Shown: positions 28,065 through 38,651, counted from the first letter of the stretch. The stretch: DNA of 64,000 bases from Ignatzschineria larvae DSM 13226 (GCF_038500265.1 NZ_CP150637.1:583501-647500); one strand, 5' to 3'. The notes: a model not told the origin generated them from the sequence alone. Made by a program: numbers and translations.

Positions 28065-28135
28065 GACTCAATAAATAGGTTTTGCCTTTGCTAGTCTTTG
28101 ATGGATAGCAGGTAGTGATTTTAAGGATTCAATGA

Positions 28136-28175
28136 TAAACCCCGAAGATCTTGTAAAATCTAGGGGTTTATTTAT
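28136..28175 (+). terminator. rpoD terminator
   Basis: TAAACCCC (28136-28143) pairs with GGGGTTTA (28163-28170), with AGAT/ATCT extending the stem inside, followed by TTTAT. Confidence 0.75.
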
Positions 28176-28283
28176 ATCTCTATTCTTATAATATTAATAA
28201 TATTTATTATTGCTTTACCCATCTCAAGTAAACTTCACTATCCTATACTTTAGAGTAAGGATTCAATGTAAAAATTAAAAAGA

Positions 28284-29282
28284 ATGAAAGATATGGTTAA
28301 AATGCCTCCATTTTCTGTCGCACCGATGTTAGATTGGACGGATCGACATTGTCGTTATTTCTATAGAACGATGAGTAAAACTGCACTTCTATATAGTGAG
28401 ATGGTGACAACAGGGGCGATTATTTATGGTGATAGAGATCGTCATCTCTATTTTGAAGAAGATGGGCCTGTTGCGCTACAACTTGGGGGATCTGATCCTA
28501 AAGATCTCGCAATTGCAGCGAAAATTGGGGAGTCATATGGTTATAGTGAGATTAATCTTAACTGTGGTTGTCCTTCAGATCGAGTACAGAAAGGACGATT
28601 TGGTGCTTGCTTGATGAAAGAGCCGAGTTTAGTCGCTGATTGCTATCAAGCGATGCAAGAAGCGGTTTCTATTCCTGTAACCATTAAAACCCGCATCGGG
28701 ATTGATGATGAAGAGAGCTATGAGTTTTTAACTCATTTCATTGAAACAGTGGCGGCAAGAGGATGTGATCAATTTATTCTTCATGCTCGAAAAGCTTGGC
28801 TTTCAGGGCTTTCACCTCGAGAAAATCGAGATATTCCTCCGCTAGACTACGGACGTGTTTTTCAGATCAAGAGAGATTATCCGATGCTTAATATTGGTTT
28901 AAATGGTGGTTTACCCTCAGTTTTAGAGGCGAGGCAGTATATCGGACAAGTCGATAGTGTGATGCTTGGGCGAGCGATCTATCATGATCCTTATCAACTA
29001 TCACAGGTGGATTCTCTTTTTAACGGAGATCCTGAAGAATCTGAAAAAGAGAAGACAACTAAAAGTCGTTATGAAGTAATTATGGCCATGAAACCGTATA
29101 TTGAGGCGCATATTGATAGAGGCGGTCGGTTAAATCATATTGTGAGACATATGTTAGGTTTGTTTCACGGAGTACCTAAAGGTCGTTTGTGGCGCCGCTA
29201 TTTAAGTGAAAATATGCATAAAGAAGGGGCAGATTTTGATACAGTATTGACTGCTTATCAACGAATGCAAGATGGAAGGTAG
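28284..29282 (+). CDS. dusA: tRNA-dihydrouridine(20/20a) synthase DusA
   Basis: Flavoenzyme that reduces uridine to dihydrouridine in the tRNA D-loop using NADPH and [19 protein letters not shown] (about 11-26) is diagnostic for Dus[12 protein letters not shown] (about 91-101) and the following FGACLM carry the conserved Cys residues. KTRIGIDD and the [12 protein letters not shown] segment are typical. Length 332 aa is normal. The Shine-Dalgarno is weak (AAAAAGA). A second ATG at 28299 is a less likely alternative. Confidence 0.93.
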   Translation: MKDMVKMPPFSVAPMLDWTDRHCRYFYRTMSKTALLYSEMVTTGAIIYGDRDRHLYFEEDGPVALQLGGSDPKDLAIAAKIGESYGYSEINLNCGCPSDRVQKGRFGACLMKEPSLVADCYQAMQEAVSIPVTIKTRIGIDDEESYEFLTHFIETVAARGCDQFILHARKAWLSGLSPRENRDIPPLDYGRVFQIKRDYPMLNIGLNGGLPSVLEARQYIGQVDSVMLGRAIYHDPYQLSQVDSLFNGDPEESEKEKTTKSRYEVIMAMKPYIEAHIDRGGRLNHIVRHMLGLFHGVPKGRLWRRYLSENMHKEGADFDTVLTAYQRMQDGR

Positions 29283-29433
29283 AAGAATATAAGAGAAGAT
29301 AGGTTAAATATGTTATAGAATCAATAATATAGTATTTTTCTGAGATAATATGCTCAACTATATTGATTACTATTTAGAATATCTCCTATAATCAAAGAGT
29401 CTCACTTAACTTATTAACTATTAAGGATATCTA

Positions 29434-30912
29434 ATGAAGAAAAAATTACTTGCGTATGCGGTGCCATTATTGTTAGCTACTAGCTCGATGAGCATAGCGG
29501 CACCGATTGAATTGTTTACCCAAGATTATGAAACAATAACGGAAGCGTTATTAGATAAATCTTATGGTTTTATTGTTAAAGAGATAGATACAAGCATAGA
29601 AGCCGATGCAATGAGCGAGAATATTGGCAATTTCCAAGCAACAACCTCGATCTTATTACAAGATGAAGAGACAAATATCACATCAACCGAGAATGGAGAA
29701 GTCGTCTTTACCAACTATGCAGAAGGCAAGGGCGCTGCAACAATCATCTCTAAAGCGGATTTGGTGATTGCAAATAGTAATGAAGCGCTTTTTGTGCTTA
29801 AAGATATTGCACAACAAACGCAAATCGATCGGGAAAATCTTCAATATAAATTTACCCAACAATATCCTGAAATTGTACTAGACTCTGACTCCTTAAATGG
29901 TGGTTCTTTACATGTTGCCGGTGCAGAAGGGAAAGGATTATTTACATTCACTGATAATTTTAAAGTGATTGATAATTTTGATGCGGCTTATCAGATTGGC
30001 AAGATCACCTTAAAAAATGAAGCACAAGGATTACGGTCATTAGTGGTAGATGATAGTGCTATTAGCTCTGTGATTATCCCTAGCGATCTCTATCAGAAGA
30101 CTGAAATTATTTTTAATGGTATTGCGCTTGAAGTAATGCCGGAAGCAGTAACTCGCGCTGGTTTTAATCAGTTGAATATCGCACAATTTACTTATGATTC
30201 GGGTGTTGAGAAAGTAACAGATCAAGCCGGTGTCTTTAACCATTTTGTTGTTAAAGATTTGACGCTTCAGCCTGCGATTTCTGAGGCAGAGGTTACGTTC
30301 GGAGATTTTAAATTAGGATTTAATATTGCACCCGTTACGAATGAGATTCTATCTCAAGATTTTCTTGCTCTCAGTAATGAATATATGCTCAATGCTGAGC
30401 AAATGAATCCGTATGCCTACCTGCAGAAAGTTTTTGTAGATGGTAGTAGCATCAAAATGACTTTAGATGGCAAGTTAGCGGATTTTGGTTCTCAAAATGC
30501 CTTGAATATTACTCCAAGTAGTGAATTGATTGATCAATTAGCGAAAGTTGATTTTATGAATAATCCTGATGAAGTCGATGAGATATTTGCGGGCTTAACA
30601 TTCTTTGAATTTGTGAATCAATATATCGATGCTATTGATCTTGAGCTCTCTGTTGATCAAAACTATGCAATTGAATTAGGAAGCAATATCCTAATCGCAT
30701 CAGGAAAACATGTGAGTATGGATAGTGCGCGTAAAGAGATGAAAGAGTTATATCAACAGTTCCAATTGATGGCAACCTTGATTAATGCTGAAACCCCGCT
30801 TGTTGAGTTTGTTGGTGGGAAGGCGCATATTCATGTACAATATCAGGATGGTACTTGGCTAGTGAATGATCAAGTTGTAGATTTAGAAGCCATTGCCGCA
30901 TTATTTGGTTAA
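29434..30912 (+). CDS. secreted protein, probably DUF945/YdgA-like
   Basis: A 492-aa protein with an N-terminal signal peptide (KKKLLAYAVPLLLATSSMSIAA, cleavage near 23). The exported part is acidic and apparently beta-rich without a further membrane segment. The C-terminus, GGKAHIHVQYQDGTWLVNDQ (about 463-482) followed by a short hydrophobic end, resembles YdgA/DUF945 proteins, whose function is poorly known. The family call rests on overall pattern and is tentative. AAGGATATCTA precedes the ATG and a terminator follows. Other possibilities include an unrelated periplasmic protein. Confidence 0.5.
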   Translation: MKKKLLAYAVPLLLATSSMSIAAPIELFTQDYETITEALLDKSYGFIVKEIDTSIEADAMSENIGNFQATTSILLQDEETNITSTENGEVVFTNYAEGKGAATIISKADLVIANSNEALFVLKDIAQQTQIDRENLQYKFTQQYPEIVLDSDSLNGGSLHVAGAEGKGLFTFTDNFKVIDNFDAAYQIGKITLKNEAQGLRSLVVDDSAISSVIIPSDLYQKTEIIFNGIALEVMPEAVTRAGFNQLNIAQFTYDSGVEKVTDQAGVFNHFVVKDLTLQPAISEAEVTFGDFKLGFNIAPVTNEILSQDFLALSNEYMLNAEQMNPYAYLQKVFVDGSSIKMTLDGKLADFGSQNALNITPSSELIDQLAKVDFMNNPDEVDEIFAGLTFFEFVNQYIDAIDLELSVDQNYAIELGSNILIASGKHVSMDSARKEMKELYQQFQLMATLINAETPLVEFVGGKAHIHVQYQDGTWLVNDQVVDLEAIAALFG

Positions 30913-30941
30913 TAAGTAGTGTAAAATAGAATAATCAAGTG

Positions 30942-30970
30942 AGGGAGGCTATTGGTCTCCCTTCTTTTAT
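30942..30970 (+). terminator. terminator of the YdgA-like gene
   Basis: AGGGAG (30942-30947) pairs with CTCCCT (30957-30962) and is followed by TCTTTTATT. Confidence 0.7.
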
Positions 30971-31087
30971 TGAGAGTATTAAGTCAATACCTATAAATCT
31001 GTAAATTTATATTCAATGATGAATATAGGATGGATATAAAATTATTTAATACGCGAATATCACAACATATCAAAAGGATAGAAAAGC

Positions 31088-31531
31088 ATGAAAACACGTC
31101 TTCAAAGTGATGTTAAAGAAGCAATGAAAGCAAAAGAGCGGGAAAAAGTGACGACATTACGCGCTATTTTAGCGGAGATTCAAGAAGCACAGTTACAAAA
31201 ACGTGGCGATGAGTTGACAGATGAAGAGTATTTGACGATTTTAAATCGTATGGTAAATCAACGTCGGGAATCAATTGATCAGTTCAAAAAAGCAGAGCGT
31301 GCTGATCTTGTTGAAAAGGAAGAAGAGCAGTTACAATATATCTTACCGTATCTTCCTGCGCAGTTAACGGAAGAGGAAGTGATTGCTATTATCGATACAG
31401 CTATTGCAGAGTTAGGCGTTGAGGGTATGAGCGGTATGGGTAAATTGATGAATGCTATTCGGCCACAATTATTAGGTAGAGCAGATATGTCTGCTGTCAG
31501 TGGTATCGTTAAAGCGCGTTTAGCGGGTTAA
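31088..31531 (+). CDS. yqeY: GatB/YqeY domain protein
   Basis: A 147-aa helical protein homologous to the C-terminal tRNA-recruiting domain of GatB. It starts MKTRLQSDVKEAMKAKEREK and contains LRAILAEI, RRESIDQFKKA and YLPAQL, all diagnostic. The biochemical role of free-standing YqeY is unclear; tRNA binding is suspected. In Pseudomonas-like genomes yqeY sits between rpsU and dnaG. Here yqeY still precedes dnaG, but rpsU is missing from the locus. AAAAGGA is 8 nt before ATG. Confidence 0.9.
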   Translation: MKTRLQSDVKEAMKAKEREKVTTLRAILAEIQEAQLQKRGDELTDEEYLTILNRMVNQRRESIDQFKKAERADLVEKEEEQLQYILPYLPAQLTEEEVIAIIDTAIAELGVEGMSGMGKLMNAIRPQLLGRADMSAVSGIVKARLAG

Positions 31532-31646
31532 CATCTCGAGTATTGTAGTAGCTAAGCTGTCAATCAATAGTAGATAGTCATTAGATTTGTCGGTAAGCTG
31601 CGCAATATGACAAAGTTGCCAATCATTAATAATGGATGGATAACGG

Positions 31647-31652
31647 TATAAT
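31647..31652 (+). promoter_or_regulatory. candidate dnaG -10
   Basis: Perfect TATAAT about 150 nt upstream of dnaG. No strong -35 lies at 16-18 bp, though TTGCCA occurs 25 bp upstream. The predicted start of transcription falls at the foot of the hairpin at 31655-31710. Confidence 0.4.
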
Positions 31653-31654
31653 AG

Positions 31655-31710
31655 AAGCGGTGATGAGTGTCGATGGAGCATGAAAGCTCTGCAGACAATC
31701 TCTCACCGCT
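31655..31710 (+). other. structured leader at the 5' end of dnaG mRNA
   Basis: AGCGGTGA (about 31656-31663) pairs with TCACCGCT (31703-31710), closing a structure whose interior contains TGTC/GACA and GAGC/GCTC stems. It starts at the predicted transcription start and ends about 90 nt before the dnaG ATG. There is no U-run directly after it, so it is more likely a leader structure than a terminator. Confidence 0.5.
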
Positions 31711-31801
31711 TTATAGTGTGATAATATTGAATAATCTGTAGAATCTATCATCGTATTGATAGTATTCAGATCGAATAGTTTTGGACGAAAATGAGGGGAA
31801 A

Positions 31802-33538
31802 ATGAGTAAAGGCAAAGGATTTATTCCACGAGATTTTATCGATTCATTGATCGCAAGAGCGGACATTGTGTCGGTAATTAATCAGCGTGTGCCTTTAAAG
31901 AAGGCCGGGAGTAACTACAAAGCGTGTTGCCCATTTCACGATGAGAAAACACCCTCATTTACCGTCAGTGAGACTAAGCAGTTTTACTACTGTTTTGGTT
32001 GTAATGCTAGCGGTAGCGTTCTAACTTTCTTAATGAGCTATGAGCGCCTTGAGTTTTTGGAAGCAGTGGAGGTTCTAGCGCAAATTGAAGGCGTTGAGAT
32101 TCCTTATGAGCGAGGGGAAGGTTATTCTGAGGCGAAAGTAGAAGCGCAGAAAAACTTGTTAGAAGTGATGAGGATGACTGAAGCATTCTATCGGCAACAA
32201 TTGCGTAAAGAGAATAGCGTGCGAGCCATTGAGTATCTACAAAAACGAGGTTTAAACGGGGATGATGCCAAAAAATATGGCATTGGTTATGCCCCTGATA
32301 GTTGGAATGCACTGCTTGCTGAATTGAGTAAACATCATATCTCTGAGCAATTAATGCTTGAAGGCGGCTTACTCAGTGAGTCAGAACAACATCGTCGTTA
32401 TGATCGTTTTCGAGATCGTATTATGTTCCCGATTCGTAACCGCAAAGGGGATACAATCGGTTTTGGTGGACGAATTCTCGATCAAGGTGAGCCGAAGTAT
32501 CTTAACTCTCCTGAAACAGTGCTCTTCAAAAAAGGCGAAGAAGTGTACGGGCTCTATGAGTTACGGCAATCAGCGCGGGACTATGAGGAGATTATTGTCG
32601 TTGAAGGCTATATGGATGTCGTTATGCTTTCCCATCATGGTGTCAATAATAGCGTAGCAACTTTAGGAACAGCGATTGCCCAGCGTCAGATTGAGTTACT
32701 GTTTCGTTATACTTCTCGGATTGTCTTCTGTTTTGATGGAGATCGGGCAGGGAGAGCTGCTGCCCATAAAGCGATGAATGAATCATTCCCCGCATTGACT
32801 GCCGGTAAAGAGGTCTCTTTCCTATTTCTACCGGATGGTGAAGATCCTGATAGTTATGTGCAAAAAGCTGGAGCAGAGGGCTTTTTGTCATTCGTAAAAA
32901 GCGCAGAACCGTTGTCACAATTCCTCTTTGAATCAATGGAAGGGGAGGTGAATATGAATACCTTTGAGGGTCGATCACAATTTTTAGAGATGACCGCCGA
33001 AAAAATCAATGCCATGCGAGATATTCCGCTTCGAGATTTTTTGCGGGCAGAATTAGGCAGAAGGGCTAGTCTTGCGGAGAATCTTCTAAATCGCTATGTG
33101 AGTGCTGGTCGACAAGGGGATAGTCGTACTCGGCAAGCTTATAATAATGGTCAGACATTAGTCGAACGTATTTTGGTGATCATTCTAAATCAACCAGCTC
33201 TAGCACGCTCGCTTCAAGGGCTACATTTTCTATTAGAGAGCGATGATCTGCAACAAAATCGGCTCTATGAGGTGATTATGGCGATTCAGGAGTATCCAAC
33301 GCTTGAAAATGCTGCACAGATTCTCCATTTCTTTGATGAAGAGCCTTGGAATGGTTGGTTGCGGCAATTGACGATGCAGGAGAGTTTAATTGATGAATCC
33401 TTACAAGAGAGTGAGCTGCAAGATCTCTTTTTACAACTCACTAAAGGGGAATCTCCATTAAAGAAAGTATTGGCGAAATTACAAAATAATGAGCCTTTGA
33501 CCGCAGATGAGCTACAACTTCTCAGAAGTTCTCGTTAG
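31802..33538 (+). CDS. dnaG: DNA primase
   Basis: Synthesises RNA primers at the replication fork with DnaB. With ATG 31802 (GAGGGGAAA just upstream) the protein has 578 aa, as is usual. An in-frame TTG 21 nt earlier is dismissed. The N-terminal CHC2 zinc finger has Cys43, His46, Cys64 and Cys67. The TOPRIM core contains VVEGYMDVV (about 262-270) and the later FCFDGDRAGRAAA. The C-terminal helicase-interaction region is less conserved. rpsU does not precede it and rpoD does not follow it, a break with the standard macromolecular-synthesis operon. Confidence 0.95.
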   Translation: MSKGKGFIPRDFIDSLIARADIVSVINQRVPLKKAGSNYKACCPFHDEKTPSFTVSETKQFYYCFGCNASGSVLTFLMSYERLEFLEAVEVLAQIEGVEIPYERGEGYSEAKVEAQKNLLEVMRMTEAFYRQQLRKENSVRAIEYLQKRGLNGDDAKKYGIGYAPDSWNALLAELSKHHISEQLMLEGGLLSESEQHRRYDRFRDRIMFPIRNRKGDTIGFGGRILDQGEPKYLNSPETVLFKKGEEVYGLYELRQSARDYEEIIVVEGYMDVVMLSHHGVNNSVATLGTAIAQRQIELLFRYTSRIVFCFDGDRAGRAAAHKAMNESFPALTAGKEVSFLFLPDGEDPDSYVQKAGAEGFLSFVKSAEPLSQFLFESMEGEVNMNTFEGRSQFLEMTAEKINAMRDIPLRDFLRAELGRRASLAENLLNRYVSAGRQGDSRTRQAYNNGQTLVERILVIILNQPALARSLQGLHFLLESDDLQQNRLYEVIMAIQEYPTLENAAQILHFFDEEPWNGWLRQLTMQESLIDESLQESELQDLFLQLTKGESPLKKVLAKLQNNEPLTADELQLLRSSR

Positions 33539-33638
33539 ATCGATTTTATTCTCCCTTTTCTCTTTCTATCAGTATGCGTTAATAGGCATTAACAGATATT
33601 AATAGGTAAAGAGGTCAAAGCTAAGAAGATTGATTGCA

Positions 33639-33685
33639 TTGCCGGGGAGAATGATCTTGTTCTTTTCATAATCCTGCGCCGGCAA
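33639..33685. other. 7-bp inverted repeat downstream of dnaG
   Basis: TTGCCGG (33639-33645) pairs with CCGGCAA (33679-33685) over a 33-nt loop. It resembles the internal ATGCCGG/CCGGCAT palindrome of the nearby repeat elements and could be a decayed remnant. Confidence 0.3.
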
Positions 33686-33741
33686 ATTGAGCATCTTTCA
33701 ATATCTGGCGATACAGGTCAGCGAAGTTGGAGAGATAAAAA

Positions 33742-33770
33742 AATGCGTATCTCATTTGAGGGATACGCAT
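33742..33770. terminator. hairpin between dnaG and the ABC permeases
   Basis: ATGCGTATC (33743-33751) pairs with GATACGCAT (33762-33770). On the minus strand it is followed by TTTTTTATC and so can terminate the convergent glnS-permease transcript. The plus-strand tail is weaker. Confidence 0.6.
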
Positions 33771-33776
33771 TGTTAT

Positions 33777-33885
33777 TATAGTAATATCGATTCAAAAGAA
33801 GCTTATCCAAATGCCGGCGCATCAGTTGATCGAGGCAAGGAAGCTGTTCTATCCGGCATCTTGCAAGTGTTGTTTAGTACGGTTT
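33777..33885 (-). repeat. TATAGTAA element, copy D (truncated)
   Basis: Begins TATAGTAATATCGATTCAAA and carries the internal ATGCCGG/CCGGCAT palindrome. It then breaks off at GTTTTA, where copy C begins. It has the same orientation as copy C and about 109 bp survive. Confidence 0.8.
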
Positions 33886-34059
33886 TATAGTAAGATCAGT
33901 TCAAAAGAAGCTTATTCAAATGCCGGCACATCAGTTGATCGAGGCAAGGAAGCTGTTCTATCCGGCATCTTGCAAACATTGGTTAGTAAGAGTTTTATGT
34001 TCTTTTAAAACCCCACAATAGCTGTTTTCAAACCATTTTTTTAAACCAAATTTACTATA
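33886..34059 (-). repeat. TATAGTAA element, copy C (full length)
   Basis: A 174-bp full copy in inverted orientation relative to copy A, fused head-to-tail with the truncated copy D at a shared GTTTTATA. It lies between convergent dnaG and the ABC permease gene. Confidence 0.88.
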
Positions 34060-34094
34060 CTTTATTTCCATTCTATTTTTAAAATATCAAAATC

Positions 34095-34787
34095 TTAAAA
34101 TGTGGGTTTTAGATAAGAGAGCCAACGGCGTTCGCAATAGCGGAAGATCGCAACTAATGCAAAAGTCAAAATAAGATAGACGATTGCGGCAATTAAGAAT
34201 GGGATAAAAGGTGAATAGGTAATGCTATAAACCTTACGAGCCCAACCAAGAATATCCACTAGAGTGAGGACTGATGCCTGCGCGGTGCCATGGAGCATAA
34301 AGATCACCTCATTGCTATAAGCCGGTAATGCGCGTCTAAAACCTGAAGGGAAAATAATACGTCTAAAGAGCGTGAATTTATTCATCCCAAAGGCAATGCC
34401 TGCTTCAATTTCCCCTTTAGGCGTATGTTTAAGCGCCCCTTTAAAAATCTCAATAGTATAAGCGCAAGTATTGAGAGTAAATGCAATTAAGGCGCATTTG
34501 TAAGCATCTGTTAAGATATTGTCCCATAACCAACCACTATTGCGCACAGCTTCAAATTGTCCGAGCCCAAAGTAGATAAGGTAAATTTGCACCAAAAGCG
34601 GTGTTCCCCGAAAGAAGTAACTAAATGCTTCAATGGGTAAGCGAATCATTTTATTCTTAGACAGTGAAAAGATTGATAAGGGAATGGCAAAAAGCAAACC
34701 AATAACAGAGGCAATTACGGTAAGTTTTATTGTTAGCCAAATAGCCGGCAGAAGATCCGGTAATTCTGCAATAATATCTTCCATCAT
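34095..34787 (-). CDS. polar amino-acid ABC transporter permease (HisM/ArtM-like)
   Basis: A 230-aa inner-membrane permease of the His/Glu/Gln/Arg/opine 3-TM family with five hydrophobic segments. The cytoplasmic EAA loop, which docks the ATPase, reads EAGIAFGMNKFTLFRRIIFP (about 147-166). The RGTPLLVQIYLIYFGLG segment (about 60-76) is characteristic. Its ATG overlaps the TGA of the preceding permease gene (ATGA). No ATPase or binding protein gene lies in this locus, so partners must be encoded elsewhere. Substrate unknown; glutamine, arginine or histidine are all possible. Confidence 0.85.
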   Translation of the reverse strand: MMEDIIAELPDLLPAIWLTIKLTVIASVIGLLFAIPLSIFSLSKNKMIRLPIEAFSYFFRGTPLLVQIYLIYFGLGQFEAVRNSGWLWDNILTDAYKCALIAFTLNTCAYTIEIFKGALKHTPKGEIEAGIAFGMNKFTLFRRIIFPSGFRRALPAYSNEVIFMLHGTAQASVLTLVDILGWARKVYSITYSPFIPFLIAAIVYLILTFALVAIFRYCERRWLSYLKPTF

Positions 34788-35482
34788 AGCGATGATACCT
34801 CATTTGTAAAACCGGTACTGTAGTGTCTCTCTAGAAACTTAATGAGCAGAATCGAAAGGGTCGTCAGGACTAAGAAGCCAACCGCCGTTACCATATAGAA
34901 ATCAAATGTCATGCGTGTTGCTTTACCTGCATTATTAGCGATAAAGACAAGATCATGTAATCCGATTAATGAGACTAGTGCTGTTGTTTTGAGCATCACT
35001 AGCCAGTTATTACTCAAACCCGGAAGGGCAAAACGCATTGCTTGCGGGAAGATTACTCGGCGATAAAAATGGGTTTTTGACATTCCTAAAGCAATACAAG
35101 ACTCAAATTGCCCTTTCGGAACGGCCATTAAGGCACCGCGGAATGTTTCTGAAATAAAGGCGCCAAAGATCAAACCGATTGTGATAATGCCTGAGACAAA
35201 AGGATTAAGGAAAATAGGGCTTAATCCCATTAAGTCCGTTAACTCATTAAGAAGTGTCTGTAACCCAAAGAAGAGCAGAAATATCAGAACGATATCCGGA
35301 ATACCGCGAATAATAGTCGTATAGGCCTTTGAGATAAAGCGTAATGATCGAAGTGGGCTAAAGGATAGTAGGGCGGAGCCTAATCCTAAGGCTACTGCGA
35401 TAATAAACGACAATATCCCTAAGGTAATAGTGATGAAAAACCCCTCAAGGAGTGAGGGGCCGTATTGAATTATCTCACTCAA
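34784..35482 (-). CDS. polar amino-acid ABC transporter permease (HisQ/ArtQ-like)
   Basis: A 232-aa partner permease with the RGIPDIVLIFLLFFGLQ segment (about 55-71) and the EAA-type loop ESCIALGMSKTHFYRRVIFP (about 127-146). The only sensible start is TTG at 35482, 2 nt after the glnS stop. The GGAG Shine-Dalgarno sits inside the last codons of glnS (CGGAGAA), so translation is coupled to glnS. It is followed directly by the HisM-like partner. Confidence 0.83.
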   Translation of the reverse strand: MSEIIQYGPSLLEGFFITITLGILSFIIAVALGLGSALLSFSPLRSLRFISKAYTTIIRGIPDIVLIFLLFFGLQTLLNELTDLMGLSPIFLNPFVSGIITIGLIFGAFISETFRGALMAVPKGQFESCIALGMSKTHFYRRVIFPQAMRFALPGLSNNWLVMLKTTALVSLIGLHDLVFIANNAGKATRMTFDFYMVTAVGFLVLTTLSILLIKFLERHYSTGFTNEVSSL

Positions 35483-35484
35483 AG

Positions 35485-37131
35485 TTATTCTCCGAAACTA
35501 TCTTTTAACTCAACGACTCGGTTAAAGATAAGCCCTTCATATTTTGAATCACGGGCATAGTAACCAATACGTTCAAACTGATAAGCTTCTTCAACCGGCG
35601 CATCAACGAGGGATGGCTCCCCCTTACCGTGGATGACTTCTAAGGAGTCATGATTGATATAGTCGGTGAGTTCACCTGGCATCGCATTAGGATTTTTCTC
35701 GGTAAAGAGTACGTCATAGTTATGAATTGTGATATCCACCGCATCTTTTGCAGAAACCCATTGGATAACGCCTCGTGCTTTAGCCCCTTCGACATTTTTG
35801 CCCAATGATCCAGGGACAATCTCGGCAATGATCTCGATAATATTATCCGCTTCATCCTTGACGATATCGGTGGCTTTGATGATATAAGCACCTCTGAGAC
35901 GAACAAAATCGCCTAAGACTAAACGTTTATATTTTTTATTAGCACTCTCTTGGAAGTCCGCACGATCAATATAGAGCGCATTACTGAAGTTAATTTGACG
36001 TGTACCACGGGTTTCATCTTGTGGATGATTGGCAATATCTAAAAGCTGATCCGCTTCAAGATTTGTTAACGTCACTTTCAGTGGATCAAGCACAGCCATT
36101 CTACGATTCGCTTTCTCGTTCAGTACATCCCTCATAGCTTGGCTAAATTGTTGTAGCTCAATGAGGTTTTCTGATTTGGTCACACCTATACGATCACAGA
36201 ATAGACGGATCGCTTCCGGAGGGCAGCCACGACGACGGAGACCGGCGATTGTGGGCATGCGAGGATCATCCCAGCCATCTACAACTTTTGAGGTCACGAG
36301 AAGCGTTAATAGGCGCTTAGACATGACATTATATTCAATATTAAGGCGTGAAAACTCATATTGATGGGGGGTATGTTGCATCTCTGCATGTTCAACGCAC
36401 CAATCATAAAGGGGGCGATGATCTGCAAATTCAAGAGAGCAGAGAGAATGAGTAATTCCTTCGATCGCATCTCCAATAGAGTGTGCTAAATCATACATAG
36501 GATAGATGCACCACTGATTGCCTGTTTGATGATGTGCCTCATGACGGATACGATAGAGCGCAGGATCACGTAAATTAATATTAGGAGAAGCCATATCAAT
36601 TTTAGCACGGAGAATTTTTTCTCCATCTTTAAATTCCCCTTGACGCATTCTCTCAAAAAGATCGAGATTCTCCTCAATAGAGCGATTACGATAAGGTGAT
36701 TCGATTCCGGGTTCAGTTAATGTACCGCGCATCTCACGGATCTCTTCGGCGCTACTATCATCAACATAGGCAAGGCCTTTTTTGATTAACTTAATAGCAA
36801 TTTCGTAGTATTGCTCAAAGTAATCTGAAGCATAATGCAGAGAATCCCATTTGAATCCGAGCCATTCAACATCTTTCTTGATTCCATCCACATATTCAAC
36901 TTCTTCTTTTGTGGGATTCGTATCATCAAAACGAAGATTGCAGCGGCCACCATAATCTTGGGCGATACCGAAGTTTAGACAGATTGCCTTTGCATGTCCG
37001 ATATGTAGATAGCCATTAGGTTCAGGCGGAAAACGAGTATGAATATCTGAGGGTTTCTCATATTTACCGCTTTCGAGATCTTGATCAATGATTTGGCGAA
37101 TGAAGTTTGTACGTACAATATTATCAGACAT
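35485..37131 (-). CDS. glnS: glutaminyl-tRNA synthetase
   Basis: Class I aminoacyl-tRNA synthetase charging tRNA-Gln, 548 aa. The HIGH motif is at 43-46 in [13 protein letters not shown]. The KMSKS equivalent is VMSKR in YNVMSKRLL (about 266-274). [16 protein letters not shown] and the C-terminal anticodon-binding beta-barrels are typical. Presence of GlnS means this organism charges tRNA-Gln directly. Its stop is 2 nt from the start of two amino-acid permease genes, an unusual operon partner. Confidence 0.95.
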   Translation of the reverse strand: MSDNIVRTNFIRQIIDQDLESGKYEKPSDIHTRFPPEPNGYLHIGHAKAICLNFGIAQDYGGRCNLRFDDTNPTKEEVEYVDGIKKDVEWLGFKWDSLHYASDYFEQYYEIAIKLIKKGLAYVDDSSAEEIREMRGTLTEPGIESPYRNRSIEENLDLFERMRQGEFKDGEKILRAKIDMASPNINLRDPALYRIRHEAHHQTGNQWCIYPMYDLAHSIGDAIEGITHSLCSLEFADHRPLYDWCVEHAEMQHTPHQYEFSRLNIEYNVMSKRLLTLLVTSKVVDGWDDPRMPTIAGLRRRGCPPEAIRLFCDRIGVTKSENLIELQQFSQAMRDVLNEKANRRMAVLDPLKVTLTNLEADQLLDIANHPQDETRGTRQINFSNALYIDRADFQESANKKYKRLVLGDFVRLRGAYIIKATDIVKDEADNIIEIIAEIVPGSLGKNVEGAKARGVIQWVSAKDAVDITIHNYDVLFTEKNPNAMPGELTDYINHDSLEVIHGKGEPSLVDAPVEEAYQFERIGYYARDSKYEGLIFNRVVELKDSFGE

Positions 37132-37270
37132 AAACCGAACGACCTTTATCTTGTAATTATTTTAAATTTTAATAAGTGTGATTCAAATAGCTAGAATATT
37201 AGCACGTTTCCTAATATTTTTCGATTTTAAAATCATGTAGTCGGCAGTGAGCCATAAGGGAAGAAATAAT

Positions 37271-37313
37271 AAAGAGACTATCTCTGAAAACGATTGGTAA
37301 AGACAGTCTCTTT
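37271..37313 (-). terminator. terminator of the znuA-like gene
   Basis: AAAGAGAC (37271-37278) pairs with GTCTCTTT (37306-37313). The minus-strand tail is TTATTATTTCTT. It lies about 50 nt after the znuA-like stop. Confidence 0.6.
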
Positions 37314-37363
37314 GCATGGATAGGCATTTTCGTTAATATCGCTATTTTTGAAGCAACGATTAC

Positions 37364-38521
<1,158 letters not shown>

Positions 38522-38582
38522 AGGTTATCCTTTGGTAAATAGAGGTAAGTTTTTTATCTGATCAGTAAGTGATCAACTTTTA

Positions 38583-38595
38583 TTATAAGTTATAA
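38583..38595. promoter_or_regulatory. possible Zur-type palindrome upstream of znuA
   Basis: TTATAAGTTATAA is a 13-nt palindrome about 62 nt before the znuA start. It loosely resembles the TTATA-rich core of Zur boxes, but it overlaps the A-run of the tRNA-Arg terminator, so it may be incidental. Confidence 0.3.
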
Positions 38596-38640
38596 AAAAC
38601 CCGTACAGTGACCGGCATTGATGTCGATTCATTATACGGG
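38594..38640 (-). terminator. terminator of tRNA-Arg
   Basis: CCCGTA (38600-38605) pairs with TACGGG (38635-38640). On the minus strand it ends in a six-U run (38594-38599). Confidence 0.7.
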
Positions 38641-38651
38641 ATTGTTTTGTC

